Assembly: GCA_018268355.1 (NCBI GenBank)
Contig: JAFDWR010000004.1
Coordinates: 404-64,403 of the forward strand
DNA: 64,000 nt
Direction: 5' to 3'
Source: Armatimonadota bacterium
Lineage (GTDB): Bacteria > Armatimonadota > Fimbriimonadia > Fimbriimonadales > Fimbriimonadaceae
Shown here: positions 8,254-17,278 of the stretch, piece by piece
How the letters are laid out: each line of letters begins with the position of its first letter
Numbering within the stretch: position 1 is the stretch's first letter
The notes under the pieces: model-generated
The model's input: the letters and a program-made list of their open reading frames with translations, nothing else
Told to the model about the DNA's origin: nothing
Databases searched by the model: none
Made by a program: the position numbers and the translations under genes

Positions 8254-8843
8254 TTCGTCATCTTGACGAAGTTCTCAACGATTCTCAGCCCCGATTCGGT
8301 CAACACCGATTCGGGGTGGAATTGAACTCCTTCGATCGGCAACGAAACGTGCCGTAGCCCCATGATCTCGTGGTCATCGGTCGACCGTGCGGTCACGATG
8401 AAGTCCTTCGGGGGCGCATTCGAGTCCACGACCAGTGAGTGATAGCGGATCGCGCTGAACGGGTTGGGCATCCCTTCAAAGAGGCCCTTGCCATCATGCT
8501 CGACTGGGCTCGCCTTACCGTGCATCACGTTTCTTGCTCGAAGCACCTCGGCACCGCCCACCATGCCAAGCGCCTGGTGGCCCAGGCAAACGCCAAAGAG
8601 CGGGATCGGCTTGGCCCGATAATCGTCTGATCGGAGTGCCCAAGCGGTGAGATCGACACAGACGCCACTTTCCTTTGGGGTGCAAGGACCGGGCGACATC
8701 ATGATCCCCTGCGGGTTCAGCGCGAGCATCTCGTCGAGCGTGATCTTGTCGTTTCGGAAAACCTGCACCTCGGCCCCACACATCCCCAGGTACTGGACCA
8801 GGTTATAGGTGAACGAGTCGTAATTGTCGATGACGAGGATCAC
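8250..8843 (-). CDS. trpG: Anthranilate/aminodeoxychorismate synthase glutamine amidotransferase
   Basis: 197 residues, a complete class I glutamine amidotransferase of the TrpG/PabA type, which supplies ammonia for anthranilate or 4-amino-4-deoxychorismate synthesis. It has the family opening ILVIDNYDSFTYNLVQYL, the oxyanion motif SPGPCTP, the nucleophile Cys86 in FGVCLGHQALG and the His176/Glu178 pair in GVQFHPESVLTE. The chorismate-binding partner (TrpE/PabB) is not in the window, so tryptophan versus folate cannot be decided. The start overlaps the stop of the upstream SRPBCC gene by 4 nt, indicating coupling. Confidence 0.9.
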   Translation of the reverse strand: MILVIDNYDSFTYNLVQYLGMCGAEVQVFRNDKITLDEMLALNPQGIMMSPGPCTPKESGVCVDLTAWALRSDDYRAKPIPLFGVCLGHQALGMVGGAEVLRARNVMHGKASPVEHDGKGLFEGMPNPFSAIRYHSLVVDSNAPPKDFIVTARSTDDHEIMGLRHVSLPIEGVQFHPESVLTESGLRIVENFVKMTN

Positions 8844-9304
8844 GGCTTGCCCAGTTTACTGTCGAGCGCCTTTTTCGTCGCTTGATGCCGGAACGCCCAA
8901 AGCGCGTCGAGGTCCTTCGAAACGAAGAGCTTGTTCACTAAGCCCGCGAAGGGTCCTCCCGGCGGGATGTAGGTCACGGTGTCGCGAATCAGCGTTCCGC
9001 CATTCGGAAGCGCGATGAACTCGTGGTGGTGTCGCCATGCCTTGAACGGCGACTGCTCGGCGGTATCGACAAAGCCGTGGGGCGGTCGAACGTCGCTGAT
9101 CCTTGCCTTCCACTTTTGCGGGATGATCCCGAAGAGCTTGAATCCCATGACGTGGAGAGCGCCGTCACGGACCTCAAGATCGTCGGTGAGCGGGGTGAGC
9201 TTTCGACCCGGCGGCGTGAGTGCCTCCAGGGCCTCGGCCGAGGAGTGGAACGCCCAAACCTCTTCTTGGCTTGCAGCGACTTCGAGCTCCCAGACCCGTT
9301 CCAT
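8840..9304 (-). CDS. SRPBCC (START-like) family protein
   Basis: About 154 residues. The N-terminus MERVWELEVAASQEEVWAFH and the later WRHHHEF and LIRDTVTYIPPGG segments fit the SRPBCC lipid/ligand-binding fold. This subgroup is often annotated as a cyclase/dehydrase-like or cell-division-inhibitor-like protein next to short-chain dehydrogenases. Ligand unknown. ATG 9304 is chosen because residues upstream in the same frame look non-coding. It lies just upstream of, and overlapping, trpG. Confidence 0.75.
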   Translation of the reverse strand: MERVWELEVAASQEEVWAFHSSAEALEALTPPGRKLTPLTDDLEVRDGALHVMGFKLFGIIPQKWKARISDVRPPHGFVDTAEQSPFKAWRHHHEFIALPNGGTLIRDTVTYIPPGGPFAGLVNKLFVSKDLDALWAFRHQATKKALDSKLGKP

Positions 9305-9444
9305 CAACCAAGGTCTACGAGGGGGGACTTTGCCTCGTTGGCCCAGCCTCTTCAGTTTCGAACTTACAAGAAGACTCTGAGGTTTTTGAATTGCGTCCCC
9401 GACAACTTTAACAGGGCACGACTGCCCTACGGAGACGACGCACG

Positions 9445-10263
9445 ATGTATGAAGCCTATTGGGGTTTGACCGAACCACCTTTCAGCCTGACTCCCGACCC
9501 TCGGTTCCTTTACATGAGCCGCGGCCACGAGGATGCGCTGATGATGCTCCACTATGCCATCACCCGAAACAAGGGTGCGGCCATGCTCTTTGGTCCGATT
9601 GGTCTGGGTAAGACCACGGTCAGCCGAAAGCTCTTGGAGTTGCTCGACCCGGTGAAGACCAAGGTGGTCCTCATCGTGAACCCGATTTTGACCCCGGTTC
9701 AGATCCTGCAGGAGGTCCTCGGCCAGCTTGAGGTCCCCGTGAACAGCAAGAACCGGCAGGTGCTGGTCCAAGAGCTTCACAACACGCTGATCACGTATTA
9801 CGAACGCGGCCAACGTGTGGTCCTGATCGTCGACGAGGCCCACCTCATCCGGTCGGCGAACACCCTCGAAGAGCTCCGTCTTCTTTTGAACTGCCAGATG
9901 AACGACCAGTTCCTCATCTCGCTGCTCCTCCTCGGTCAGCCGGAACTGCGACAGAAGATCGCGAAGGTTCCTGCCCTTGAGCAGCGCATGGCCGTTCGAC
10001 AGGTCATCAAACCCCTCGATGCGATCGAAACCGGCGAGATGATTCTCCACCGACTCCGTGTGGCCGGCTATTCGGGTGAATCAAGCCCGTTCAGCCCCGA
10101 CGCCATCTTTGAACTCCACAAGTATGCGCAGGGTGCGCCGCGACTCATCAGCCAGCTCGCCGACAACGCCCTCATGCTTGCCTTTGCACAAAAGGTCCAA
10201 GTGATCGACGGCTTTATGATGCACAGCATCATCGCCGACTACTCGGGCAAGGAGGCCGCATAA
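9445..10263 (+). CDS. ExeA/GspA-like AAA+ ATPase of pilus operon
   Basis: 272 residues. The family opening MYEAYWGLTEPPFSLTPDPR is typical of ExeA/GspA/MshM ATPases. Walker A is GPIGLGKTT (residues 50-58), Walker B is VVLIVDEAH (~126-134), and the sensor region reads LLLLGQPELRQ. Such proteins in type II secretion and pilus systems help the secretin assemble through the peptidoglycan. The C-terminal peptidoglycan-binding part of long ExeA proteins is absent. A GGAG lies 10 nt before the ATG. It heads the operon ending in pilQ, so assisting secretin assembly is a reasonable inference. Confidence 0.85.
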   Translation: MYEAYWGLTEPPFSLTPDPRFLYMSRGHEDALMMLHYAITRNKGAAMLFGPIGLGKTTVSRKLLELLDPVKTKVVLIVNPILTPVQILQEVLGQLEVPVNSKNRQVLVQELHNTLITYYERGQRVVLIVDEAHLIRSANTLEELRLLLNCQMNDQFLISLLLLGQPELRQKIAKVPALEQRMAVRQVIKPLDAIETGEMILHRLRVAGYSGESSPFSPDAIFELHKYAQGAPRLISQLADNALMLAFAQKVQVIDGFMMHSIIADYSGKEAA

Positions 10264-10265
10264 CG

Positions 10266-10709
10266 ATGAACCTCGCTGACGCTATTCGACAAGCCGCTTC
10301 GCAGTCTGGCGCGCCCGTGATTCCCACGACCGCCGCTGTGCCGAGCACCGCTCCCGCTGCGACCCCGGCCTGGGAAGAGCCCACTCCGATCGCGACGCCG
10401 ACGGTTTCGACCAGCCCGGCCCCCGAGGCTCCTTCGCACCAAGTGCAAGGCAACGTGGTCCGACTTGAACTTTTCCTTTCTGCTGAGCAGATGGCCACCC
10501 TCTTTAAGAGCGTCGTCAGCAGCCAGCACTCGGTCATGACGCTCCGAGAAGCGGCGAGCTACCTTCGCGTGGCCGCCACCAGCCTCGAGCAGCTTGCGAG
10601 CGAGGGCAGCGTGCCCGCGTTCCAGGTTGACGGTCGATGGCGATTCTCGAAGTCGGCCCTCGATGACTGGCTCGCCGTCCAGAACCAACAGAAGAAGGAG
10701 GCATCGTAA
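10266..10709 (+). CDS. Proline-rich protein with excisionase-type HTH
   Basis: 147 residues. Residues ~15-60 are a low-complexity Pro/Ala/Thr segment. Residues 91-136 (TLREAASYLRV, then SVPAFQVDGRWRFSKSALDDWL) form a MerR/excisionase-like winged HTH. It follows the ExeA-like gene by 2 nt, and its stop overlaps the pilM start. A DNA-binding fold inside a pilus operon is unexpected; it may be a regulator of the operon, or the fold may be reused for protein contacts. No signal peptide or membrane segment is seen. Confidence 0.75.
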   Translation: MNLADAIRQAASQSGAPVIPTTAAVPSTAPAATPAWEEPTPIATPTVSTSPAPEAPSHQVQGNVVRLELFLSAEQMATLFKSVVSSQHSVMTLREAASYLRVAATSLEQLASEGSVPAFQVDGRWRFSKSALDDWLAVQNQQKKEAS

Positions 10710-11788
10710 TGGGACTTTTTCCAAAGCGAACCTATGTCGGCATCGACATCGGTCACCACACGATCAAGGCACTGCAGCTTGAGAAATCGGGCGATGTGTT
10801 CAAGGTTGTGAACTATGCTTGCACACCGACTCCTGCTGAGTCGGTGCGCGACGGTGTCATCAGCGCCCCCGACCTCATCGGTGATGCGATCAAGGACCTT
10901 CTGAAGCAAGGTCACTTCCACGCGTCGAGCGCTCACATCGCCGTGACCGGCGCGAGCGTCTTCGTTCGACCGGTGAAGCTTCCGAAGATGCCCGAGATTG
11001 CCCTTCGACGATCGATCAAGTACGAAGCCAGCCGCTACGTGCCGGGAACGCCGGAAGAGTCCTACATTGACTTCGAAATCTTAGGCGAAACCGAAGATGG
11101 TCAGATGGAAGTGCTCATCGTCGCGGCTCCGCGAGAGATCGTTGAGTCTCGACTGGCTGCCTTTGCCGTCGCCGACCTCGAAGTTGAGTCGGTGGAGGTT
11201 GAAGCCTTTGCTACCTACCGCGCTTTGATCGAATCGGATACGAATCGGCCGTGGAACTTGTCCACATTCGCACTCGTGGACGTGGGATCGATCACGACGA
11301 ACCTCAGCATCATCGCCAAGGGCCAGTTTGCGATGACTCGCGCCATCCCGCATGGCGGTCAGATGTGGACCGACGCCCTGAAGAGCTACTTCAAGCTGAA
11401 CGAGGACGATGCCGAGGCCGGTAAGGCCCAGCTTGACCTCGCCGAGCTCCTCGATGAAGCGCGTCCTCGCGAGAATCCGCCACTCCGCGTCTTGCAGCCG
11501 CACCTCGATGAGCTGGTTCGCGAAATCCGACGTAGCTTGAACTACTACCAGTCGCAGTTGGCCGAAGGTCAGACCGGCTCGCCCGTCGAGTCGATCATCC
11601 TCACCGGCGGCGCGACCAAGCTCAAGGGCTTTGAGCGCTATGTCGAACACAAGCTCGGCATCAAGTGCGAGAAGATCGGCCTTTTCTCGAGCACGCGATT
11701 TTTGCACTCCGGTGATCCCGAGGCCGATGGCCTTGAGCTCTCGGTTGCAAGTGGATTGGCAATGAGGGCCTTTAGTAAAGCCGCTTAG
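10709..11788 (+). CDS. pilM: Type IV pilus assembly protein PilM
   Basis: 359 residues, actin/FtsA-like fold. The phosphate-1 motif is YVGIDIGHHTIKALQL near the N-terminus. The second phosphate loop is LVDVGSITTNLSI (~190) and the adenosine motif is ILTGGATKLKGF (~298). PilM is a cytoplasmic ATP-binding protein that docks on the N-terminal tail of PilN and links the alignment complex to the pilus motors. A strong AAGGAGG precedes the ATG. Next gene, pilN, starts 9 nt after the stop. Confidence 0.92.
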   Translation: MGLFPKRTYVGIDIGHHTIKALQLEKSGDVFKVVNYACTPTPAESVRDGVISAPDLIGDAIKDLLKQGHFHASSAHIAVTGASVFVRPVKLPKMPEIALRRSIKYEASRYVPGTPEESYIDFEILGETEDGQMEVLIVAAPREIVESRLAAFAVADLEVESVEVEAFATYRALIESDTNRPWNLSTFALVDVGSITTNLSIIAKGQFAMTRAIPHGGQMWTDALKSYFKLNEDDAEAGKAQLDLAELLDEARPRENPPLRVLQPHLDELVREIRRSLNYYQSQLAEGQTGSPVESIILTGGATKLKGFERYVEHKLGIKCEKIGLFSSTRFLHSGDPEADGLELSVASGLAMRAFSKAA

Positions 11789-11797
11789 GAGATTACG

Positions 11798-12394
11798 ATG
11801 CCACTGATTAACCTCATTCAAGAACAAAGGCAGATTGTCCGGCGCGAAGAGCAACGGGCACGAAGCTTTGCCATGATGTTTGGCGCATCTCTCGTTGGCT
11901 CGTTCCTCCTCTTCGGCTTCTTCTTCCTGGAGACCGAGAGCCTGAAGGGCGAACAGTCGAAGCTCCAAGCTGAGCTTCAGCGACTGAAGCCGGTCATGGA
12001 ACAGATCGACGACAACAACAAGGCACTCGCCGACATGCAACCTCGCGTCAAGACGCTTGAGGATGCCCAGGCGATGACCGGTCGTTGGGGTCGCATCCTG
12101 CAGCACGTTGCGGTCCAGACGCCGACTCCGGTTTGGCTGACCACGGTTCGCGCCATCGGCGCCGATCCGTTCAAGCCGATCAGCGTGAGCTTTGCTGGAA
12201 TGTCGGCGACGAACGCACCGATTGGTGAGTTCATGCAGCGACTTCAGAACAGCGATGACCTTGAGGCCGTGAGCCTGAAGTACACGCAGGAGAAGCTTGC
12301 CGCCAACCTTCACGGACTGGAGTTCGAGATCTCAGCCGAGATCACGGGCACCGCCGAGGAGAAGCCCAAGACCCAGGAGGAACCCGCAAAGTGA
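11798..12394 (+). CDS. pilN: Type IV pilus inner-membrane protein PilN
   Basis: 198 residues. The N-terminus MPLINLI is the PilM-binding tail characteristic of PilN. One transmembrane helix follows at ~26-46, then a coiled coil (~47-75) and a periplasmic ferredoxin-like domain. AGGAG lies 7 nt before the ATG. It partners PilO in the inner-membrane alignment complex. The stop overlaps the pilO start by 4 nt. Confidence 0.9.
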   Translation: MPLINLIQEQRQIVRREEQRARSFAMMFGASLVGSFLLFGFFFLETESLKGEQSKLQAELQRLKPVMEQIDDNNKALADMQPRVKTLEDAQAMTGRWGRILQHVAVQTPTPVWLTTVRAIGADPFKPISVSFAGMSATNAPIGEFMQRLQNSDDLEAVSLKYTQEKLAANLHGLEFEISAEITGTAEEKPKTQEEPAK

Positions 12395-13014
12395 AGCGAT
12401 CACCCAGTCCAAAGACCTTTGTCTTGTTGACCCTCGGCGCGATGGCACTAGGTGGCTTTGCCTCCTACTACCAACTCGGCGTCAAGGGTGAACAGGAGTC
12501 CGCCGTCAGCAAGCTGAAGGCGCAGGTGAAGCCGAAGGAAGAGGTTGAGAAGGAACTCACGAAGTCCACCGAACAGGTGACTGTGGTTTCCACTCAGCTC
12601 AAGCACCTTGAGGCGAACATTCCCGAATTTGCCTACATCCCGACGCTGCTCCAAGAGCTGGAGCGCACGGGCAAGGAGCAGGGCATCGAAATCCTTGGCG
12701 TCCGACCGATGCCGAAGGCTTCGGGACCTGCGACCAAGACCGAAGACGGCGCGGTTAAGAGGAAGAAGGCTTATGAAGAGCAGGACATCGAGATCAAGGC
12801 TCGCGGCACCTATGGCGACGCGATGCGACTCATGCAGGCTCTCAACACCTTCCCGAAGATCATCGCGGTTCGAACCGTCACGATGATCCCGAAGGCCGCG
12901 CAGAACGGCGAGCCCAAGAATCGACTCGACATTACGATCGAAGTCCGAGCCTATGTCTTCCCGCCGAACGCGACGAAGACGGCTGGTGTGGAGGGCCAAT
13001 CGAACAATGGGTGA
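12391..13014 (+). CDS. pilO: Type IV pilus inner-membrane protein PilO
   Basis: 207 residues: a short cytoplasmic tail, one transmembrane helix (~9-27), a coiled coil (~32-75) and a PilO-type periplasmic domain (TLLQELERTGKEQGIEILGV; YGDAMRLMQALNTFPKI). PilO dimerises with PilN. Identification rests on topology, fold pattern and gene order. The stop overlaps the next gene's start by 8 nt. Confidence 0.88.
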   Translation: MKRSPSPKTFVLLTLGAMALGGFASYYQLGVKGEQESAVSKLKAQVKPKEEVEKELTKSTEQVTVVSTQLKHLEANIPEFAYIPTLLQELERTGKEQGIEILGVRPMPKASGPATKTEDGAVKRKKAYEEQDIEIKARGTYGDAMRLMQALNTFPKIIAVRTVTMIPKAAQNGEPKNRLDITIEVRAYVFPPNATKTAGVEGQSNNG

Positions 13015-13678
13015 CAAGAAGAAAATCATCATCATGGGCGCCTTGGGCGTCGCGATCCTGGGCGTGGGTGCCTTCCAGCTGATGGGTGGAAGCCCGCCTC
13101 CCGCTCCGGCCGCCGAAGCCAAAAAGGGCCTCGATAAGCCCGACTTTGAGCAAGGCAAGGATGGCGAAAAGAAGGATCTGAAGAATCCGCAATATGCGAA
13201 CTTACTTCCTCAGCGCGATCCGTTTGCCCAGCCCAACATCCCCGAATTGGCAGCTCCTGCACAGCCGCCGGTCCCGACTACGCCGACCCCGGCCACAACC
13301 CAGGGTGGAAGCAAGAGCTCGGGTCGGAAGATTCGCGTGCCCAGCACCTATGGCGGCGATGGCGAACCACAGATTCGCCCGCTCCCGCTTGGTGGTGAGA
13401 TTGGCAAGGGCGGCGTTCCGCCCGTTGGCGGCGGCGCAATGGCCGGTCCGGGACTGAAGGTCGAGCCGACCTACACCGTCACCGGCGTCATCGTCGGCAA
13501 GAAGCCCGCCGCTGTCTTCGTGGATAGCCAGGGCAACCAGCGCTTGATTCAAGAAGGCCAAATGATCGACGACGACGCAAAGGTCGTCGGGATCGAAAAG
13601 GGCAAAGTCCGTATTCGCCGCAAGGACGGCAAAGAACACTCGATTGAACTGACCGGAGGGTCACCTAATGGCAAATAA
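13007..13678 (+). CDS. PilP-like pilus assembly protein
   Basis: About 223 residues. The N-terminus has a membrane segment (residues ~6-26) without a lipobox Cys, unlike classical lipoprotein PilP. Then comes a DPFAQP motif (PilP-like 'RDPF'), a Pro/Gly-rich linker, and a C-terminal beta domain (YTVTGVIVGKKPAAVFVDSQ; GQMIDDDAKVVGIEKGKVRI) that matches the PilP/GspC HR domain pattern. It should connect PilN/PilO to the secretin. ATG 13007 is chosen over an upstream in-frame start because it gives the correct membrane anchor. It overlaps pilQ by 11 nt. Confidence 0.8.
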   Translation: MGDKKKIIIMGALGVAILGVGAFQLMGGSPPPAPAAEAKKGLDKPDFEQGKDGEKKDLKNPQYANLLPQRDPFAQPNIPELAAPAQPPVPTTPTPATTQGGSKSSGRKIRVPSTYGGDGEPQIRPLPLGGEIGKGGVPPVGGGAMAGPGLKVEPTYTVTGVIVGKKPAAVFVDSQGNQRLIQEGQMIDDDAKVVGIEKGKVRIRRKDGKEHSIELTGGSPNGK

Positions 13679-16259
13679 CCTTACACGTCAATGGATGGGC
13701 CTTGGTGCCCTCATCTTGTCCTCTGTCGCTTGGGCAGGCGGTCGAATCGACGAAGTCGAAGCTCGTCCGACCGAAACCGGCGTGATCGTTGAAGTCGTTG
13801 GGCGAAACCTCTCCCAACCGAAGGTGATCAAGTCGGCCACATCGACCACGTTTACGTTCGAAGCGTCACTTTCGGGCAAGTCGCGAAAGACGACCGTCGG
13901 TGCCAATGGCGTCGGCGAAGTTCGAACCACGGTGGTTTCGACCAAGCCGGCTCGAGTTCGCGTCGTCGTCTCGACGACCGACCAGAACCCGACGATCACG
14001 AAGTCCGAGTTCGGCTTTACGATCTCTTATGGTGCCAAGGCCGCTCCGAAGCCTTCGAGCTTCCCGACCGCGGTGCCGCCGATCGATCCTCAGCCGAAGA
14101 TGATCAGCGCGCTGACGACCAATCCGCTCACCACGGCGATCGTTGCAGAGCCCAAGGTCTCGCTCGACTTCGTCGGAACGGATGTCGTTCTCATCCTGAA
14201 GAGCCTCGCGCTCCAATCGGGTGTGAACATCGTCACCTCGCCGGAAGTTACGGGCAAGATCTCGATCTCGCTGAACACGGTCACCCTTCCGGATGCGATG
14301 GACTTCGTCACCACGATGGCGGGTCTTCGCTACACGAAGGTGAATGGCACCTATGTCGTCGCCACTCCGGCCAAGTTCGCTGACATGCTTTCGCAGATCA
14401 ACGGACGACAGGACCTCGCGACGGAGACTCGGGTCATCCCGATCCACAGCCACCAGGGCCTCCAGGTCAAGGCGGCCGTTCTCAAGGCGGTTCCCGTCGT
14501 GACTGCGCTCGGTAAGTACGACCTGCTTCTTTCGAGCGAAGAGATCTCGATCCAGCAGACGCAGACCCCGACCCCGCAAGCAGCTGGCGACCCCAAGCAG
14601 GGTGGCGCTCAGCAGCAGCCGGACACCACGGTTCAGACCAAGACGAACGACAAGGACACGGCCAACAAGGACAGCTACGTCGTCGTCATCGGCACGCCGA
14701 GCCGCATTGCAGAAGTCGAGCGAGCGATCCGAGCGATCGACACTCGCATCTGCGAAGCCACCGGCATCAAGGTTCCGGAGTCAAATGGTAGTATCACGCG
14801 CAGCTACGAACCGAAGGGAATCCTCGCCGAAGACCTTCTCGATACGCTCCGCAACGCAAAGGGCATCGACCTCAGCGCGGTGAAGATCGTCGCAACGCCG
14901 CGAACGAGCTCGAGCCGACAGGCGATCGTCGTCAACGGCCGATCGAGCGACGTGGATAGCGTTCTCGACCTCCTCGCCGGAATGGACAGCCTGAACGATG
15001 GCGGTCCCGTTGCCTACGAGGTCATCGACCTTCGCTTCATCCGACCGAATCACGCGCTGATCCAGCTCCAAGATGCCGTTCCGGGCCTCAAGGTCAAGCT
15101 GCTTCCCGCGCCGATCAATCCGATGATGGGCATCAACGTCTCCGAAATCGCAGCCACGGGCCGCGGCCAGATGGGCGGCAATGGCCAGAATGGTGGTCAG
15201 CCCGGAGGTCAGCAGCAGGGTGGCGGCGGGCAAGGCGGCGGTGCTCAGGGCGGCGGCCAGGCTGGCGGTCAGGGAACGCAGGGCCCCAACGGTAACCCGA
15301 TCCCGGTTCAAAACTCCGAGAACCTGATGGATGGCATGGCCAACATCAACAGCGGCAGCTTCGCGATGAAGCTCCTGGTTCGCGGTTCGAAGGACCAGAT
15401 CGACAAGGCTCGTGAGTATCTGCGCCTCGTGGACATCGCTCCCCGACAGGTTGCGATTGAACTCCGAGTCATGGAGCTCAGCCGAGAAGAAGCGCTGAAG
15501 ATCGGTCTCGATCTCACCGGCGCAACCAAGGGCACGCTTTCGACGATCCGACTCAACAACGGTCTCGGCACCGACTCGACCCTCGGCGGTTCGAGCGCGG
15601 CGCTGAAGTTCCCGGGTGGCGGAACGCTCGGTGCGCTCGGTCTTCTCGACCAGATCACGACTCGAAACAACCTGATCACCCGGCCGAACACGATCGCTCA
15701 GGACGGCGTTCTCACCAACATCTTTGTTGGCGACGAAGTCCGCTACGTCGAATCGATCAGCCAGAGCGCGAACAACGGTCTGCAGGTCGTCACGAACAAG
15801 GTTGATGTCGGCGTGGACTTCTGGGTCTGCCCGCGAGTCGGCTCGGACGGAACGATCACGCTCCAGATGAACCCGATGCTCAGCCTTCTCCAGGGATTCA
15901 CCAGCGTCCCCGGCGGCGGTCAGCTCCCGCAGACCAGCAAGCGATCGGCCAACATGCAGTTCCACCTGCAGAGCGGCGAGACGATTGCCATCGGCGGCCT
16001 CATCCAAGAGCAGGATCGACGAAGCTACGGCGGAATTCCGATCCTCAAGGACCTCCCGCTCATCGGTCGACTCTTTGGTCGAACGACCAATTCGAAGACC
16101 AAGAGCGAAGTCGTCTTCTTCATCACGGCGCGAGAAATCACGCAGGATGATCGCGGACCTTCGGGCAACCCGATCAACAGTGAAAAGAAGAACGACAAGT
16201 GGCCCGGCGGTGGTCCCGACCACTATAAGAAAGACAAGAAGGGCGGCGGCGGCAAGTAA
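13668..16259 (+). CDS. pilQ: Type IV pilus secretin PilQ
   Basis: 863 residues. A signal peptide (cut after SVAWA) is followed by an AMIN domain (~25-125; peptidoglycan binding), an STN/N0 domain (SLDFVGTDVVLILKSLALQS, ~165-240) and N1-type modules. Next is a Gly/Gln-rich insert at ~500-545, then the secretin beta-barrel domain (VAIELRVMELSREEALKIGLD through to SGETIAIGGLIQEQDRR and IPILKDLPLIGRLFG). It forms the outer-membrane channel through which the pilus passes. The last gene of the operon, it is followed by a very strong terminator. Confidence 0.95.
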   Translation: MANNLTRQWMGLGALILSSVAWAGGRIDEVEARPTETGVIVEVVGRNLSQPKVIKSATSTTFTFEASLSGKSRKTTVGANGVGEVRTTVVSTKPARVRVVVSTTDQNPTITKSEFGFTISYGAKAAPKPSSFPTAVPPIDPQPKMISALTTNPLTTAIVAEPKVSLDFVGTDVVLILKSLALQSGVNIVTSPEVTGKISISLNTVTLPDAMDFVTTMAGLRYTKVNGTYVVATPAKFADMLSQINGRQDLATETRVIPIHSHQGLQVKAAVLKAVPVVTALGKYDLLLSSEEISIQQTQTPTPQAAGDPKQGGAQQQPDTTVQTKTNDKDTANKDSYVVVIGTPSRIAEVERAIRAIDTRICEATGIKVPESNGSITRSYEPKGILAEDLLDTLRNAKGIDLSAVKIVATPRTSSSRQAIVVNGRSSDVDSVLDLLAGMDSLNDGGPVAYEVIDLRFIRPNHALIQLQDAVPGLKVKLLPAPINPMMGINVSEIAATGRGQMGGNGQNGGQPGGQQQGGGGQGGGAQGGGQAGGQGTQGPNGNPIPVQNSENLMDGMANINSGSFAMKLLVRGSKDQIDKAREYLRLVDIAPRQVAIELRVMELSREEALKIGLDLTGATKGTLSTIRLNNGLGTDSTLGGSSAALKFPGGGTLGALGLLDQITTRNNLITRPNTIAQDGVLTNIFVGDEVRYVESISQSANNGLQVVTNKVDVGVDFWVCPRVGSDGTITLQMNPMLSLLQGFTSVPGGGQLPQTSKRSANMQFHLQSGETIAIGGLIQEQDRRSYGGIPILKDLPLIGRLFGRTTNSKTKSEVVFFITAREITQDDRGPSGNPINSEKKNDKWPGGGPDHYKKDKKGGGGK

Positions 16260-16274
16260 GTCGCTAGCCAAAAG

Positions 16275-16310
16275 AAATCGGGGCCAGATCATTCGATCTG
16301 GCCCCGATTT
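16275..16310. terminator. Bidirectional terminator hairpin
   Basis: A 16-bp perfect stem (arms 16275-16290 and 16295-16310) with loop ATTC. Each outer end carries AAA/TTT, so it can act on both the pil operon and the convergent TolB-like gene, whose stop lies at 16314. Confidence 0.9.
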
Positions 16311-16313
16311 GCT

Positions 16314-17267
16314 TTACCAGACCGGGTTTTCGCCGTCTGAGATCAGGCTGATCTTGCGGCCGGTCGCGAGCTCATAGGCGGCAATGCCTCCGTGGAGCTT
16401 CGCATCGGGCGAATCCATCTCAAACGCGCGGTAGAGAATCCACTTTCCGTCCGGCGAGACGCTCGGCGAGAACCCGCGCATCTTCAGCCGGTTCATCTTT
16501 CGCGTGAGGACCTCGACAACCCAGATCTCTTCCGTCCCCGATCCCGTGAGTCGCTGCCGCGAAAGGGCGACGTGGGTGTTGTTCGGGAACCAACTCACGA
16601 CGCGGGTGCCGAGCGTGTCCTTGCTGCCGCCCCAGTTCGAGCCGTCATAGCGGGCCATCGCGGCGATCCGGGTCACGCTCCAGGTGTAGCGCACGTTCGG
16701 CTTGATTGCCGGGTCAGCAGGGTCGAGAACGCTCGCCAGCCAGAGGTCGCCGTTTCGCGAGAAGGCGATGCGCTTGGAATCGCGCGACCAAACCCCAAAC
16801 TCCTGGTTCGAGAACGTGAAGGTCGTGCTGTCGTCGCTCGGGGCAAAAAGGGTGAGGGGCTCAACCTTGCCCGAGGGGTCAACTTCGACGAGGGCGGAGC
16901 CGGTTCCGTCCACCGACTGGTAGACGGTGACGAGGAGGCTGCCATCCTTCCCGCGCCACGTCGCATAAGGGTTCATCGGCTCGGCGTTCGAGGTGTCCAT
17001 GCCCAGCTGCTTGGGGCCTTCATAGACCTTTCGCGCGCCGGTGCCATCGCTCGCACAGACGTAGACCGAGCCGCCCCGAGAAAAGGCGATCTGTTTCCGG
17101 TCCGGCGACCAGCTTGCATTCTCTGCGTTGCTGACGAGCTTCTTGGGCTTCGACCCGTCACCGCGGGCCACAAAAACGTCCGACCCCTTGGAATAAAGGA
17201 TCGACCAGTTCACGTTTGGCTTTGCCGGAGCGGCAAGCAAGGCGAGAGCGAGCGAAACGTGCAGCAT
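16314..17267 (-). CDS. TolB-like beta-propeller protein
   Basis: 317 residues with a short signal peptide (MLHVSLALALLAAPA). Repeated PD40/TolB blades are visible: SDVFVARGDG, ASWSPDRKQIAFSRGGSVYV, GVWSRDSKRIAFSRNGDLWL, PSVSPDGKWILYR. It is a periplasmic propeller of unknown partner; it lacks the extra N-terminal domain of true TolB and no Pal/TolA genes are near. TAAGTT lies 8 nt before the ATG. It follows the methyltransferase gene by 11 nt. Confidence 0.8.
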   Translation of the reverse strand: MLHVSLALALLAAPAKPNVNWSILYSKGSDVFVARGDGSKPKKLVSNAENASWSPDRKQIAFSRGGSVYVCASDGTGARKVYEGPKQLGMDTSNAEPMNPYATWRGKDGSLLVTVYQSVDGTGSALVEVDPSGKVEPLTLFAPSDDSTTFTFSNQEFGVWSRDSKRIAFSRNGDLWLASVLDPADPAIKPNVRYTWSVTRIAAMARYDGSNWGGSKDTLGTRVVSWFPNNTHVALSRQRLTGSGTEEIWVVEVLTRKMNRLKMRGFSPSVSPDGKWILYRAFEMDSPDAKLHGGIAAYELATGRKISLISDGENPVW

Positions 17268-17278
17268 GGTGTTCTAAC

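Noticed and set aside
9413-9428. 6-bp inverted repeat AGGGCA/TGCCCT upstream of the ExeA-like gene
   Set aside because: Too short and G/C-rich to distinguish from chance without comparative data.
15160-15300. Possible tandem DNA repeat in pilQ
   Set aside because: The protein is low-complexity but the DNA shows no regular repeat unit.
14781-16292. 503-codon antisense ORF over pilQ
   Set aside because: It covers the conserved secretin domain in reverse and has Arg/Asp-rich low-information sequence.
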